Source: Myrmaecium sp. VS I D KN 1 (taxonomy: Eukaryota; Ascomycota; Dothideomycetes; Valsariales; Valsariaceae). From it: a DNA stretch of 64,000 nucleotides. The translations under genes and the position numbers were made by a program. Positions 1 through 11,096 of this stretch are shown in pieces. The notes below the pieces were generated by a model that worked only from the letters and a program-made list of their open reading frames with translations, was not told the origin of the DNA and ran no database searches. The first letter of the stretch is position 1, and every line of letters begins with the position of its first letter. The stretch lies in NCBI GenBank assembly GCA_019775845.1, contig JADQAV010000009.1, positions 372,001-436,000 of the forward strand. The letters run 5' to 3'.

Positions 1-201
1 AACGGCTGGGATCAGGATCGGGCGCTGTTTGAACGCTGGGGGTTGCGGCCCATGGGCGTCGAAGAGGCGGCGCGGAGTCGCGGCGAGGTTCCGGCGCCGA
101 CGGTGGAGGTTACGGAGTCGAAGGAGGAGAGGGCGGAGAGACTGGTGTTTGAGGAGGCGCAGGATGGACAGGCTGCGGCTGCGGCGGCTGGTGCTGCGTA
201 G
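1..201 (+). CDS. 3' end of an unknown protein (partial)
   Basis: An open frame enters from the left edge in frame 1 and ends at a TAG at 199-201, giving 66 residues. The piece begins N-G-W-D-Q-D-R-A-L-F, runs through a charged Glu/Arg segment, and ends in an Ala-rich tail (six Ala, then GAA). GC-rich third positions match the neighbouring genes. I do not recognise the family, and the start lies outside the window. The same DNA is open on both strands, so assignment to this frame is an inference from codon bias and the charged, protein-like composition. Confidence 0.45.
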   Translation, partial: NGWDQDRALFERWGLRPMGVEEAARSRGEVPAPTVEVTESKEERAERLVFEEAQDGQAAAAAAGAA

Positions 202-1352
202 AGGGGGAAGATGTTCATGAGCGTACCGTTTGAAGTGATGTATCCTTCGTGGTGTTCACCATTGGGACTGTTCGTTTTGCTTGTTGTTTTCCCCTCGTTC
301 TGGCTCTTTTTTCCGGCGTTCCTGTAGGTTATAGAATGAAAAGCGAGCACTTGAGATTCATCTATCGACCCATTCTCTGTTTGATCGAATAAGTTACCCC
401 AATGAATTTCTCTTCCTCTATTCCAGGTTCTTCCCGCGACGCCAGCCCCGGAGACCACCAGCCGTCGTCGCGGGTGCACAGGGCAGCCTGAGGCGCCCCG
501 CCGCCCGGGCGGGTGAGATCCTCGGAACACAAGTAACGCCGTCCCCCGCGCTGCATATTTTTCTCGACTTCAACCTCTCTTTCCTCCATCTGTCTTTCAT
601 ACTACAACCACAAACACCGCGTGTACTGCATGTTCCGCATGTCCTGTGCCCGCGCCCGCTGATGCAAGACGATGCGATGTGAAGCGATTGTTTGCATAGA
701 ACGCCCTTCGTTCTCCCCGCTTCCTTCATTTCCTTCCCTCTTCCGAGCTGAACGCTTCGCGCAGCGTCTTTGAAGTACAAAGACCCTCGCTGGACGCCGG
801 CGTCCAGAGACTGAGAAAGGGGAAGTGACTGGAGCGGGTGTGGTGGCGGGTTTGCTTCAATCTGATTTCGTATGCTCGAGGGAAATGGACTTGTATGCAT
901 TATTGTGCTTACCTCCATTTTCCTTACTCTCTCCCCCATCATCACCCTCTTTGGCGCTTTCGAAGACTCGGCGACCTCGCATTTTTACCCCCACGGTCAC
1001 GAGTTCAAAAAGAACGCCTATATCGAACCCCTCACAGACGGCTTTTTAAGCCATTGCCGTCTTTTCTCACCACGTGTTGCAACCTCTTTTGTCTTCCTCC
1101 TTGGGGGTGGTTGCGTCAAGAGTGTGAGATACATTTTGTGTAGTCCGTAGTTCTTGGAGTAATTTATTGTCCTGCTGTGTTTATGCTTGAGAAGCTCTTT
1201 TAGTGTGAAGGGAAGGAGATGATGCTATGTGCCTCTATTTTTTTGTGATTGCCGTCCGTCCTCCACCTTCTGGATCATACCGTTTTTACTCCCCTTCCAC
1301 TCTTGATCTCCCACCATGCCCTCCCTCTCTTCATCCTCCAACAACAGCCCAG
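202..1352. other. Intergenic, no gene seen
   Basis: This holds the 3' flanks of the left-edge gene and of bioF. Several small frames overlap here on both strands, but none shows family features or a consistent spliced structure. A CACGTG box lies at 1071-1076, and 440-540 is a GC-rich patch. I see no other signal. Confidence 0.5.
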
Positions 1353-2871
1353 CTAAAGTTTACTCGCCCTCTCTCCACCAACCCTCTTCCCCTCCTCCCC
1401 CTCTAATCCCTCTTGCCCATCCCCATCCCCCTCCCCTATCCCCTCAACCCCCACCTCCAACACCGCACCAACCCACCCCCCGACCACGCCCACGAAACCC
1501 ACAACCTCCTCCGTGGTATTCCCCGCGTGCACGCACACGCGCACGCATTCCCCCCCTGCCGGCACCGTCGGCGGCACCACCGCCCGCACCACGTAACCCC
1601 CCCGCCGTCGACACCAGGACGCGAGGCTCCGGGGGTGGGGGGTGAGGAGGGGGAGGATGGGCGTTAGGGGGGTGGTGGGGGTGGGGGTGGGGGAGGGCGG
1701 CGTTGCGCTGGGGCTCGACTGCGACTTGCTTACGCTCGGCTGCGCCTCGCCTGGGAGGGCGAGGAGAGGTCGCTGGCCCGGCTGGTGGAAACGTGGGTGC
1801 CCGGCGTAGGTGCGGATCAGCTCGTGCAGCAGGGTGTGAAGGGTACGGGTGAGGGTTTGGAGGGTGTGGATGAGCTGTGTTATCCAATGAGTGAGCTGTG
1901 AACCGGGGAGGGGGCATATAGAGACCTACCGGCACAGCGCCGCCTTCCTCAAGGAAGGCGTACGCCTCCCTTATCGCCACCAACGCCGGCGTGGGCAAAA
2001 ACGTCGTATAAATCAACGGGCGGGCATAATTGAGCAGATACAACCGCACCAACGGACTCACCAACCACGCCGCCCCCGCACACCCCAGCGCCTTCCCAAA
2101 CGTATGCAGTCGCGCGCCCACCCGCGTCTCCAACCCCTCCGCGCACGCCAACCCCCGCCCTCCCGGACCCAACACCCCCGTCGCGTGCGCCTCGTCCACC
2201 ACCACGCACCCGTTCCCTCCCGGCAACAGCCCCTCGACCGTCTCGACGATGCGACGCAGCGGACACACGTCCCCGTCCATACTATACACCGCCTCGACGG
2301 CGACGAAGAGCGTCGCGCCGCCCGCCGCGAACCGCGGGTCCTCGGCCACGAGGGCCCGAATCACGCGCGTCAGGTCGGCGACGGAATTGTGCGCGAAGCT
2401 CCGCCGTCGTGACGCCGGGAGCCGGCTCAGCCGCAGCCCGTCGTGCACGGAGGCGTGGATGCGCTCGTCGTACACCACGGCGTCGGAGGGTTGCGGGATG
2501 CAGGCGAAGAACCCGGCGTTGGCGTCGTAGCCGGAGGTGCTGAGGAGGGCGGAGGGAGCGTGGTGGAAGCGTGCGATGCGGTGCTCGAGGGCTTCGGCGA
2601 GGGGGGTGTTGCCGTCGAGGAGACGGGAGCCGGTGGCGCCGAGGGTACGGGTGGAGGTGAGGTGTGTGAGGATTCGGGTGTGATGGGCGGGCGACCGGGC
2701 GAGGGAGAGGAAGTCGTTGCTTGAGAGGTCGATGGGGGGCTTGCCAGTGGTGGGGGTGGGTGGGGTGAGGGTCCGGAGCGTGGAGCGTTGGTGCCGGCGG
2801 AGGAGGTGCGTGTAGAGGGCGTGCTCGAGGGGGGTGTTGGCTGGTGGGGGGATGGGGGGTGGAGGAGCCAT
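1353..2871 (-). CDS. bioF: 8-amino-7-oxononanoate (KAPA) synthase, BioF
   Basis: PLP enzyme of the alpha-oxoamine synthase family that joins pimeloyl-CoA (or pimeloyl-ACP) to alanine in biotin synthesis. Two exons, 2871-1930 and 1874-1353, are separated by a 55-nt phase-0 intron (GTAGGT..CAG); together they encode 487 aa. Visible family marks are GSRLLDGN (about residues 81-88), the PLP-site DEAHATGVLG (226-235), and HTFGKALGCAG with the Schiff-base lysine K260. The C-terminal RVCVHAGNTTEEV appears only after splicing, which supports the intron. Exon 2 carries a Pro/Thr-rich insert before LTPILPLLTPHPRSLA, and a roughly 40-residue Gly/Glu tail follows the conserved end, so the protein is longer than the usual 390-430 aa. 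It is divergent from bioDA, which is strong context. Confidence 0.93.
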
Positions 2872-3205
2872 TTGAGGTAGGGAAGGAAGGGAAGGAGAGA
2901 TAAGTATGGGGGATCAGCGAAGGAGTAGTAGTAGCATCGTGGATGCCTCGGGGCTTACTGTAGAATGAATGTCGGGGGGAAGTGAATGTGGGGATCTACA
3001 CTCTTGTTGTTTGCTGAGTCACCCGGCGGGGATGTTGAAAAAGAGTGAATTGCTGCAGGTCCCCAACAGAATAAATACTAATTTAATCGCCGGGCTTTAA
3101 CTCCGGCCGAGGCTCGGACAACAACAACTGCGACACCTCAAAAAGGTGCCATTGGCCCTTCCATGCACCCATTGATCCATTCACAAACCACAATATACAC
3201 TCAGC
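2872..3205. promoter_or_regulatory. Shared bidirectional promoter of bioF and bioDA
   Basis: This 334-bp gap separates the start codons of two divergent biotin-synthesis genes, so it should carry both promoters. It contains a TGAGTCA site and an AT-rich run (AATAAATACTAATTTAAT) at about 3070-3088 that could serve as a TATA-like element for bioDA. Co-regulation is an inference from layout. Confidence 0.6.
3015..3021. promoter_or_regulatory. Gcn4/CpcA-type TGAGTCA site
   Basis: The palindromic heptamer TGAGTCA lies midway between bioF and bioDA. It is the known binding sequence of the bZIP activator Gcn4/CpcA of general amino-acid control. Whether it is used here is not shown. Confidence 0.4.
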
Positions 3206-5701
3206 ATGGGCCTCTGGCGCAACCTCAAGGCCGTTCAGGTGTACGGGGCCAACACCGAAGTCGGCAAGACGGTCGTGTCCACCATCCTCTGCCGGGGCCT
3301 GCGCGATCGTCTGCCTCAGGATCAGCTGGTCCGCTACCTGAAGCCCATCTCTACCGGGCCGGACTGGCAGGCTGATGACCGGTGAGTCTTGTTCTCAATT
3401 CACGTTCACATTCACATTCATCAATCAACTGACTAATGATCATCCAGTCACATCCGCTCCTTCTCCCGCCACATCACCTCCGACTGTCTCTTCCAGTTCG
3501 ACCGGCCCGTGTCCCCCCACATCGCCGCCAACGTCGACGGCTTCCGCCCGCCCAGCGATGCCGACGTCCTCGCCGCCGTCCGCGCCCGCCTGGAATCCTA
3601 CGCGGAGACGCCCGGGGTGGCCCTGGTGGAGACGGCCGGCGGGGTGCTCTCGCCCGCGCCCTCGGGCAGCCTGCAAGCGGACCTCTACCGGCCCCTCCGC
3701 CTGCCCGTCCTGCTCGTCGGCGACCCCAAGCTCGGCGGGATCGGCACGACCCTCAGCGCGTTCGAGTCGCTGCACCTGCGCGGCTACGACCTCGACGCCC
3801 TCGTCCTCTTCACCGACGACGCCTGGGGCAACGCCGGCTACCTGCGCGACCACTTCCGCCGCGCCGCCACCACCACCGTCGCCGACCTGCCCGTCTACAC
3901 CCTGCCCCCTCCCCCGCCGCGCCAGAAGGATCCTGCTAAGGATGAAGAGCTCCTCCTGCGGTACTACAGCCGGACCGCCCGCAGCGACGTCGTCGCCGAG
4001 ATCGTCGAGCGTATCGAGGCACGCCACGCCGCCCGCATCCGAGACCTTGAGTCCCTCGCCCCGCGCGCCCACCGCTGCATCTGGCACCCCTTCACCCAGC
4101 ATCAGGGTCGCACTCCAGCCGACATCCTGACCATCGACTCCGCGTACGGCGAGGACTTCCTCACCCTCAAGCCGGACCAGGGGAAGGAGAGCACGGAGAA
4201 GACCGACCGTTCGCCGCCCTCCTCCACCTCCACCTCCCTCCTCACCCCCACCACCGACGCCAGCGCCAGCTGGTGGACCCAAGGCCTGGGTCACGGCAAC
4301 CCGGACCTCGCGCGGACGGCCGCGTACGCCGCGGGCCGGTACGGGCACGTCATGTTCGCCGGGGCGGCCCACGAGCCGGCCGTCGCGCTCGCCGAGACGC
4401 TCCTCGCGGGCCACGCGAACCCCCGGCTCGCCCGGGTCTTCTACACCGACAACGGCTCGACGGGCGTCGAGGTCGGGGTGAAGATGGCGGTGCACGCGGC
4501 GGCGAAGCGGTACGGCTGGGCGCCTGGGAGCGGCGGACCCGAAATCGAGATCCTCGGCCTCCGCGGCAGCTACCACGGCGACACGATCGGGGCCATGGAC
4601 CTCTCCGAGCCGAGCGTGTTCAACGCGCAGGTGGAGTGGTACCGGCCGCGGGGCCACTGGTTCGCGCCGCCGACGCTGCGCTGCTCCGAGGGCCGGTGGG
4701 TGCTCACCCGCGACGACGGCGTCGACGATGACACCCACACCTTCGCCCGGCTGGACGACGCGTTTGACTTCGCCGCCCGCGCGGACCAGGCGCGCGTCTA
4801 CCGCGCCGCGATCGAAGACACCCTCACCCGGCTCGTCCGCGACGAGGGCCGGCGGTTCGGCGCGCTCGTCCTCGAACCCCTCGTCCTGGGCGCGGGCGGC
4901 ATGATCCTCGTCGACCCGCTCTACCACCACACCCTCGCCGCCGTCATCCGCTCGCCCTTCACCCACCAGCTCCTGTCCCTCCATACCCCCCTCCCCCCCA
5001 CCTCCAACAACTCCACCACCTGGCTCGGCCTCCCCATCCTGCACGACGAAGTCTTCACCGGCCTGCACCGCCTGGGCCCCTTCACGCCCTCCTCCATCCT
5101 GCACACCCCCCCGGACATCGTGGTGAACGCCAAACTCCTCACCGGCGGCACCCTCCCCCTCTGCGCCACCGCCGCCAGCGACCCCGTCTTCGCCGCCTTC
5201 CTCGGCCCCCACAAACCCGACGCCCTCCTCCACGGCCACAGCTACACCGCCCACCCCGTGGGTTGCGCGGTCGCCAACGCCGCCCTGCGCGCCTTCCGCG
5301 CGCTGGACGCCCCCGGCGGCCGGTGGGAGGGGTTTCGTGACCGATGGCGATGCGATGAGGAGAAGGAGATGGAGAAGGACCCCCAGCCCCCCCGCCTCTG
5401 GAGCGTCTTCCCCCCCTCCCTCGTCCGGGATCTGAGCTTCGCGCCTCGCGTGCGGGGTGTGTTTGCGTTGGGTTCGCTGTTGGTGGTGGAGCTGAAAGAA
5501 GAAGCCGCAGCTGCAGCAGCGGGGACAGGCAATAAATACGCCAGCACCGCCGCGGCGGATGTCCAGCGTCGGCTGCTGGAGGAGTGTGGGGTGCATGCCC
5601 GCGTGTTGGGTCCCGTGGTGTATGTTATGACGGGGCAGATGGTGACACTGGAGGAGGTGGATGTTCTTGGGAGCAAGTTGAGGGGGGTTTTGATGGGGTA
5701 G
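3206..5701 (+). CDS. bioDA: Fused dethiobiotin synthetase / DAPA aminotransferase, BioDA
   Basis: Bifunctional biotin-pathway enzyme: the N-terminal BioD part closes the ureido ring with ATP and CO2, and the C-terminal BioA part transaminates KAPA to DAPA. Two exons, 3206-3381 and 3448-5701, are split by a 66-nt intron (GTGAGT..CAG, branch GACTAAT) inside an Arg codon; 809 aa. BioD P-loop GANTEVGKT lies at residues 14-22 and LKPISTG follows. In the BioA half I see WHPFTQH (about 270), SWWTQGLGHGNP, YTDNGSTGVEVGVKMA, GSYHGDTIGAMDLS, DEVFTGLHRLG and AKLLTGGTLPL with the PLP lysine near residue 621. A short low-complexity insert (Pro/Thr/Ser/Asn) precedes DEVFTG but keeps the frame. Fused BioDA is typical of fungi and plants. 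Start chosen because exon 1 begins directly with the family N-terminus. Confidence 0.95.
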
Positions 5702-6304
5702 CTTTGTGCTGTGGGTTGAGGGGATGGGAGGGGAGGGGGGATGGGTTTTCTTCTTTGATATTTGGATGAGCGGGGTTTTGTCGTTATGGAAGAGGAGAGG
5801 GGGGGAACGGCGGGTGGAGGGGAGGGGAAGGAAAGGGGAAGGAAAGGGGAAGGAAGGGAGAAGGAAAGGAGAAGGAAAGGAGAAGGAAAGGAGAAGAGTT
5901 TATGTTTTTCTGCCTTTTCTAGGGTGGGCGGGCCATGAGGAAGTGCATCAGTAAGGGCTTTTCCTTTCTTTCCTGCGGCATGTGTTTCTTAGACAAATAG
6001 ACGGAGAGAGGGAGAGATTAGGGAAAAATAGATGATTAGAGCAAAAAAAGTCGAGGATCTTCACTTTTTCACTTGGTTTCTTATTTTTGATCGATCGATA
6101 AATGCCATCCGAAAGGCTGCTAGTGTTCCCCTCCCGCATCGATATAATGTACTGTACATGAAAATCCGCCTTGAGTGGAAGACCTTTCTTTCCCGGCCCT
6201 TTCGTGAACGGTCATACTGCCCTGTCATGAAGCCATGCGTAACCTGCTCCGTCACTTCATCACCCTTTCATTCCCTTTTCCTTCCTTCCCCCTCTCCCCC
6301 ACCC
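5702..6304. other. Convergent 3' intergenic region
   Basis: Shared 3' flank of bioDA and GET1. It contains the polypurine repeat listed separately, and otherwise AT-leaning DNA with no gene seen. Confidence 0.6.
5821..5897 (+). repeat. Polypurine GGAAAGG/GAAGGA minisatellite
   Basis: An uninterrupted purine tract of about 75 nt built from degenerate units GGAAAGGGGAA and GGAAAGGAGAA in tandem, in the 3' flank of bioDA. Confidence 0.8.
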
Positions 6305-7156
6305 TCACAACTCCTTCTTCCCCCCCTCCCTCCCCTCCATCCCCACCTTCTCCCCCATCTTCCCCTCCCCCATCCCCTTGCCCCCCTCAACCCCCCAGAC
6401 CAACCCCCCCACCGCCCCCACCCCCTCCGCCATCAATCGCACCACCGCCGCACACGCAAGCGACCACACCTGCACGCCCACGGCGCCCCGCGGCGCCCGC
6501 GGGAACCCCACCGCCCACTCCACATACCCCGGCACCCAGCCCGCCGGCAGCCAAAACACGGCCGCGCGCGCGTACCAGATCTGCACGCCCCACCGCGCGA
6601 GCATGGTGAGGAGGAAGCGCAGGGCTGTGATCAGGGTTTGGAGGCGGGCGCGGTGGGTGTGGAGGGTTGTTTCTACGGGGTGAAGGGTTAGCTTTCTTTT
6701 TCTTCTCCTTTTCCCCCAGGGGCGGGGGTTGGGGTTTTTCTTTTCACGTACCCAGCTTCTCGCATTCCTCCATCTTCTTGTCGTGCTGCCGGCGCAGCTT
6801 GGCCCAGCGGGCGAAGTCGTCTTGCGCGGAGATGTGGTTGAGGTCCCGTTTGAGCTGGAGGGCTTCGCGGCGGGTGGCGCGGGCGTCCCGGGCGGTTTGG
6901 TGGTGGGGGAGGATGGGGAGGCGGGCGGTGAGTTGCCAGAGCTGTGTGGGGGAGGGGAGTTAGCTGGGTGGCTTTTTTTTTGCTTTTTGCTTTGGGCTGC
7001 TTTGGCTTTGGGTTTTGGGTTTGGGCCTTTTTCTTTTGGGGGCAGAGGGGAAGGAGGGTGCGGACGTACGAGTTCGACCAACGTCTCCGTGGAAATGCTG
7101 TTCAGGATGTGGATGAACAGTTGGAGGAGGAAGATGGTGAGCAGGAGGGACGGCAT
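6305..7156 (-). CDS. get1: GET1, ER receptor subunit for tail-anchored protein insertion
   Basis: Get1/WRB/CHD5 family: with Get2 it receives the Get3-tail-anchored protein complex at the ER membrane. Three exons, 7156-7070, 6941-6752 and 6672-6305, encode 214 aa. Introns are 128 nt and 79 nt; the second has branch CTAAC and acceptor GTAG. Exon 1 encodes a hydrophobic first helix (MPSLLLTIFLLQLFIHILN). Exon 2 encodes the basic cytosolic coiled coil that binds Get3 (REALQLKRDLNHISAQDDF, then ARWAKLRRQHDKKMEE). Exon 3 holds the second and third membrane segments with the family signature FWLPAGWVPGYVEW and FPRAPRGAVGVQVW. Length and order match fungal Get1 (about 200-215 aa). Divergent from the next gene by 352 bp. 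Confidence 0.93.
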   Translation of the reverse strand: MPSLLLTIFLLQLFIHILNSISTETLVELVRPHPPSPLPPKEKGPNPKPKAKAAQSKKQKKSHPANSPPPHSSGNSPPASPSSPTTKPPGTPAPPAAKPSSSNGTSTTSPRKTTSPAGPSCAGSTTRRWRNARSWVREKKNPNPRPWGKRRRKRKLTLHPVETTLHTHRARLQTLITALRFLLTMLARWGVQIWYARAAVFWLPAGWVPGYVEWAVGFPRAPRGAVGVQVWSLACAAVVRLMAEGVGAVGGLVWGVEGGKGMGEGKMGEKVGMEGREGGKKEL

Positions 7157-7508
7157 GGTTGCGGTTGCTGGCTTGCTGGCTGGCCAGGGCGTCGGCGCCG
7201 CTGGGACGTGAAGCTGAATACGGCCGGGTGTCGTAGTGCTCGCTCGCTGCTGCTGGTGCTACTGCGGTGGTAGCGGTGGTGCTGGCTGGTTGTCGAAGCT
7301 CGACAGATGAAGCTGTAGCTGCTCGGACTTTCTGCGTCCAGGCCGTTGACGTGGTGGTTGAGCTCGAGTCTGCCGATGTTCTACCGACGAGGCAGCCACC
7401 CGTGCCACCCATTCAGCTCCAGCCTTATCTTTGCCTGAGGCACAAATATAGCTCCCATAGCTCCCAGAGCTTCACCACTCACAAACTCCCTCCTCCTCCC
7501 CATGCACC
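7157..7508. promoter_or_regulatory. Shared 5' region between GET1 and the PTAR1-like gene
   Basis: A 352-bp divergent intergenic region. It must carry both promoters. I see Ser/Cys-rich small frames only and no known operator. Confidence 0.5.
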
Positions 7509-8918
7509 ATGTCCACCAAAAACCAAACCCCCTTCGCCCAGCTCAGCCAGCTACTCCGCGCCAATGAACGACGGGTTCTCGAAATCGAAATCCTACCCCC
7601 AGCGCTGGCGCCCGCGGACGGCACCATCCTCCAAGACGGCCACTGCGTCGGCCTCACGAAGAAGTTCCTCGCCTCCGCCTTTCTCACGGCGCGGGAGCTG
7701 TTCTTCTCCGCCGCGGAGGGGGACCGGTTCTCCGAGGTACTATGGTCCCGGCCTTCCAAACCAACCAATCCTCCATGTTAACTGACTAACTAACCACCCT
7801 CCCCCCCCCCAAAGCCCATCCTCACCGCCACCAAAATCCTCCTGCTCCACGACCCGGAGCACCTCACCGCCGCTAACCATCGGAAGCGGTACCTCAGCTC
7901 TTGCCTCTCCTCCCCCTCCTCCCCCCAGCACCAGCAACCCCTCCTTTCCTCCCTCCTCACAACTGAACTCACCCTCCTCACCACCCTCCTCACCTCCCCT
8001 CTCCCTCGACACACCAAGTCCCCCACCCTCTGGCACCATCGATGGTGGTTATTCCATACTTTTCCCTCCCTGCTGTTGCTGCTCCCCTCCACCACTCATC
8101 CCCCTCCATCTGAGGGACCAGCGGACACCGAACTCACCACCCTCCTCACCGCCGCAACAAAGCACCCGCATAACTACTACGCCTTCGCCTACGCGCGGAA
8201 GCTGGTCCCGCTTCTTCTCCCCACTGACCCCTTGCTTCTGCGGCGATGGAGCGCGCGCTTGATGCGATGGTGTTTAGGCCACCCGGCGGATGGGTCGGGG
8301 TGGAGTTTTTTGCTGGGGTTGCTTGTGATGGTCAGGGAGAGGGAGAGGGGGGAGGGGGAGGGGGAGGGGGAGGGGGAGGAGGAGGCGCTGGAAGCAGCAC
8401 GCGTCCTCCCCACGGTCCTCAACCGCGCCCTCCGCTTCCACATGCGTCAACCGGCGCTGTGGTCGTTCGTGCGGGTGGGGGTGGGGATGGGGTTGTTGGA
8501 GTGGTCTTCTGCAGTGGCGGCGGAGGCGAAGCCGAAGCCAAAGCCGAAGCCGGAGGGGGAGGGGGAGCCGGAGCGAGAGACGGAGCGCAAGGAGGGTGAG
8601 GAAGGGGGGGAGGAAGACCTCATGCTACGCTTCTGCAAGGCGGCGATGGGACCGACGTGGGCGGTTGAAATAGCGGAGGTGGGAGGGGGGGAGGATAAGG
8701 AGATGCAGGAGAAGATGGAGAGGCTTAGGCAGCTTAAGCAGCAGGAAGAGGATGCGCTGGTGGTGAAGAAGGCGTGGTGTTGGGTGCGGCGGTGGAGAGG
8801 GTATGGTGGTTTGGGTGGTGGGGGTGGGGGAGTCAGAGCTGGAGGGGGCGGGGGAGGGGGAGGGGGAAGGGAGAGGAGGGGAGGGAGAGGGGAGGGGAGA
8901 CGGGGATCTGAGATCTGA
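7509..8918 (+). CDS. PPTA-repeat protein, PTAR1-like (prenyltransferase alpha-subunit repeats)
   Basis: Two exons, 7509-7736 and 7815-8918, with a 78-nt phase-0 intron that has a C-run before AAAG; 443 aa. Exon 2 opens with TKILLLHDPEHLTAANHRKRYL and has TKSPTLWHHRWWLF and NYYAFAYARKLVPLL, the alpha-helical-pair pattern of protein prenyltransferase alpha-subunit repeats. The overall layout (repeat block with a long N-terminal lead) resembles PTAR1, which acts with the RabGGTase beta subunit in a third geranylgeranyltransferase. Odd: in-frame Glu/Gly and Lys-Pro stretches (about residues 250-350) and a Gly/Arg-rich tail; these come from GGGGAG and GAAGCC simple repeats, so the extreme C-terminus may not be conserved. 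An alternative is a more distant PPTA-repeat protein of unknown role. Confidence 0.65.
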
Positions 8919-9280
8919 AGCTTGAAATTTGGAATCTGGTAACTGGTGTCTGAAACCGCAACGTTGAGAGGACTTGGTCGCTAGAAAGGGGTCCGTGAGG
9001 AGCGGAATGCTGGCTTTCCTCTGCATTTCGTTCGTTTCCCGCACTGATCACCCCCGTCCGCCCTCCTTCACAGTCTTACATCCGCCGCGTACCGTCCAAG
9101 CCAATCTGCTCTTTCGTGTCGGCTCTGGACAGCTCAGTCCACTCCACTCCAGCAAAGCAATTCTGCATCTTCCCCCTCGACTTCCCCCCACCATTCCACC
9201 CGCTTAAAAATCATTAAAGAAGAAGAGCGAAAGGAAAAAAGCAAAAGAACAACAAAAACGCAAAACCCCCCACCCTTCAA
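8919..9280. other. Convergent 3' intergenic region
   Basis: Shared 3' flank of the PTAR1-like gene and the cytidylyltransferase gene. I see no gene or signal beyond an A-rich stretch near 9210-9260. Confidence 0.55.
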
Positions 9281-11096
9281 TCAAGCACCAAACCCCCTCT
9301 CCACCTCCCTCCAACTCTCCCTCCTCCTCAACGCCTCCTTCTCCCTCTCCCTCTCCTCCCTCTCTTTCTCCAGCGCCTCCACCTCCCCCTTCTCCCCCTT
9401 CCGCCGCTGCCGCTCCTCATACGCCTGCCGCGCCGCCAGGATGCGGGCCACGATCTGGCCGGCGTTGACGTGGGCGTACGGGTGGGCGGGCACGGGGCGG
9501 AAGATGCCCGCCGCCCGCGCCGCGGCGTACGGGTCGAAGGTCAGCGGGATGAAAGTCGTGGGGCCGTGGTAGACGGCGGCGGGGAGGCCGGTGGGAAGGG
9601 AAGGGTTGGTGGGGTTGGTGAGGATGTGCCCACTGCCGTGGCCGTGAACGTGCACGTAGGGGATGTGACGGAGGTAGGGGAGGGTGGGGGTGAAGGGGGC
9701 GCCGAGGATGAGGGCGGAGATGTACTGTGTGGGGTTAGTGGGATGGGGAATGGTGATTGGGGGGGAGAAGGAAGACGAGACGCACCTTGCATTGCAACAC
9801 GCACAGCCCCCGCTCGAAGATGTTCATGATCGGGTAATTGACCCCCTTCCACTCGTTGATCACCTCGTCCTCGTGCACGCCCGCGACGACGTAGGCCGGG
9901 CCGTAGTCGGCGCCCGTCGCGGCCACCCGCTGTCGGACCGCGTCCTCGGCGTACCACCCGCGCTCCCGCGCCTCCGCCTCCTCCGTCGCCACCACCCGTC
10001 GGAGAAACTCGATGTGACCGGAGGAGAAGAGGTCGAAGCCGCCATCGACGTAGACAACGCGCTGACCGGGCCGGGGTCCCTGTCCCTCCACCATCTTGCG
10101 GAAGTGGCCCTTCTCCTCGTGCGGGGTCGGCTTGCTGCTCGAGTAGCTGTCGGTGGCGTCGCCGTGGGCGTGATGGCCGCTGCTGCGGCTGCCGTGGAGC
10201 GGCCGGCCGGCGCGCCAATACCACACCTCGCATCCCGGTTGCCGGCCCGTCTCGTCGGTGGCGTACTCGCGAATGCGCTCCTGCATCTCCTGCCCGCGCT
10301 CGCGGCGCTCCTCGGCCGTGCCGGCGCCCTCCTCGCCCGCGAGCACCTTCTCGAGGGACTTGATGAAGTGGGTGCGGGTGCAGAGCAGCATGCGGCCGAC
10401 CAGGTCGGTGGTGCTGATGCCCGGGGTGCGCTTGACGACCTTGAAGCGGCCGGCCGCCTTGACGAACCGGTAGCAGTCCTCGCCGCTGCTGTCGGAGGTG
10501 ATGTCGTCGCCGTGCACCACGTACTGGCAGCCGTAGTGGGTGATCCAGGGGAGGGAGGTCACGTAGGGCGCGTGCGGGATGGACTTGGTCGTCCAGCGGC
10601 AGGCGTCGACGGCGGCGACCCTGTGAGTGCGTGCCCGGTCAGTCTCACCGGTCGACGGGGAGGAGGGGAGCAGGTTGGAGAGGTGCGCACCGCTCTTCTA
10701 ATGTCATAACCGTGGGACCTTTGTTCTCGAGGATGGCCTCGTCGGAGTGGACGCCGACGAGGAGCTCATTGCCGAGCTTGCGGGCCTGTAGGATGGCGCC
10801 AGCGTGGCCTGTACGACGTCAGTATCTCGGGAGAAGTGACGGAGAGAAGCAGAGAGAGGGAGCGACGTATGGACGGGGTGAACGCACCGTGGTGAGCAAA
10901 GTCGAAGCAGCCGTCAATCCAGATGCGGTCCTCGCGCACCGGCACGTCTTCCTGAGGGTCGACCGGCCATTCACCGGGCTTGGGGATCCATTCACCATCG
11001 CCCTGCGGGGATGTGAGCGGGGTGGTCGGGAATGAGGGTGCAGCGTCTTGCTGACACACCTGGATCGATTACCTTGTTCTTCTGTCCTGGCTGCAT
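9281..11096 (-). CDS. ect1: Ethanolamine-phosphate cytidylyltransferase (ECT1/PCYT2)
   Basis: Rate-setting enzyme of the CDP-ethanolamine (Kennedy) route to phosphatidylethanolamine: CTP + phosphoethanolamine to CDP-ethanolamine. Five exons (11096-11073, 11002-10888, 10808-10691, 10620-9786, 9724-9281) encode 511 aa; introns are 61-79 nt. Two cytidylyltransferase folds are visible. The first has DGCFDFAHHGHAG (HxGH) and the CTP-site RTPGISTTD. The second has VDGGFDLFSSGHIEFL, where the HxGH histidine is replaced by Ser (SSGH). HSDEAILENKGPTVMTLEER and PYVTSLPWITHYGCQYVVHGDD-type segments match the family. The first exon has only eight codons (MQPGQKNK). The C-terminus ends in a Lys/Glu-rich helix. 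Divergent from the next gene across 1.28 kb. Confidence 0.94.

Noticed and set aside
12-945. Overlapping minus-strand frames of 75-175 codons near the left edge
   Set aside because: They have no family features and overlap one another in different frames; the plus-strand partial end is more protein-like.
3440-5596. 718-codon open frame on the minus strand
   Set aside because: It is the antisense shadow of bioDA, open because of the very GC-rich codons; composition is Gly/Glu/Arg/Val-heavy with no family text.
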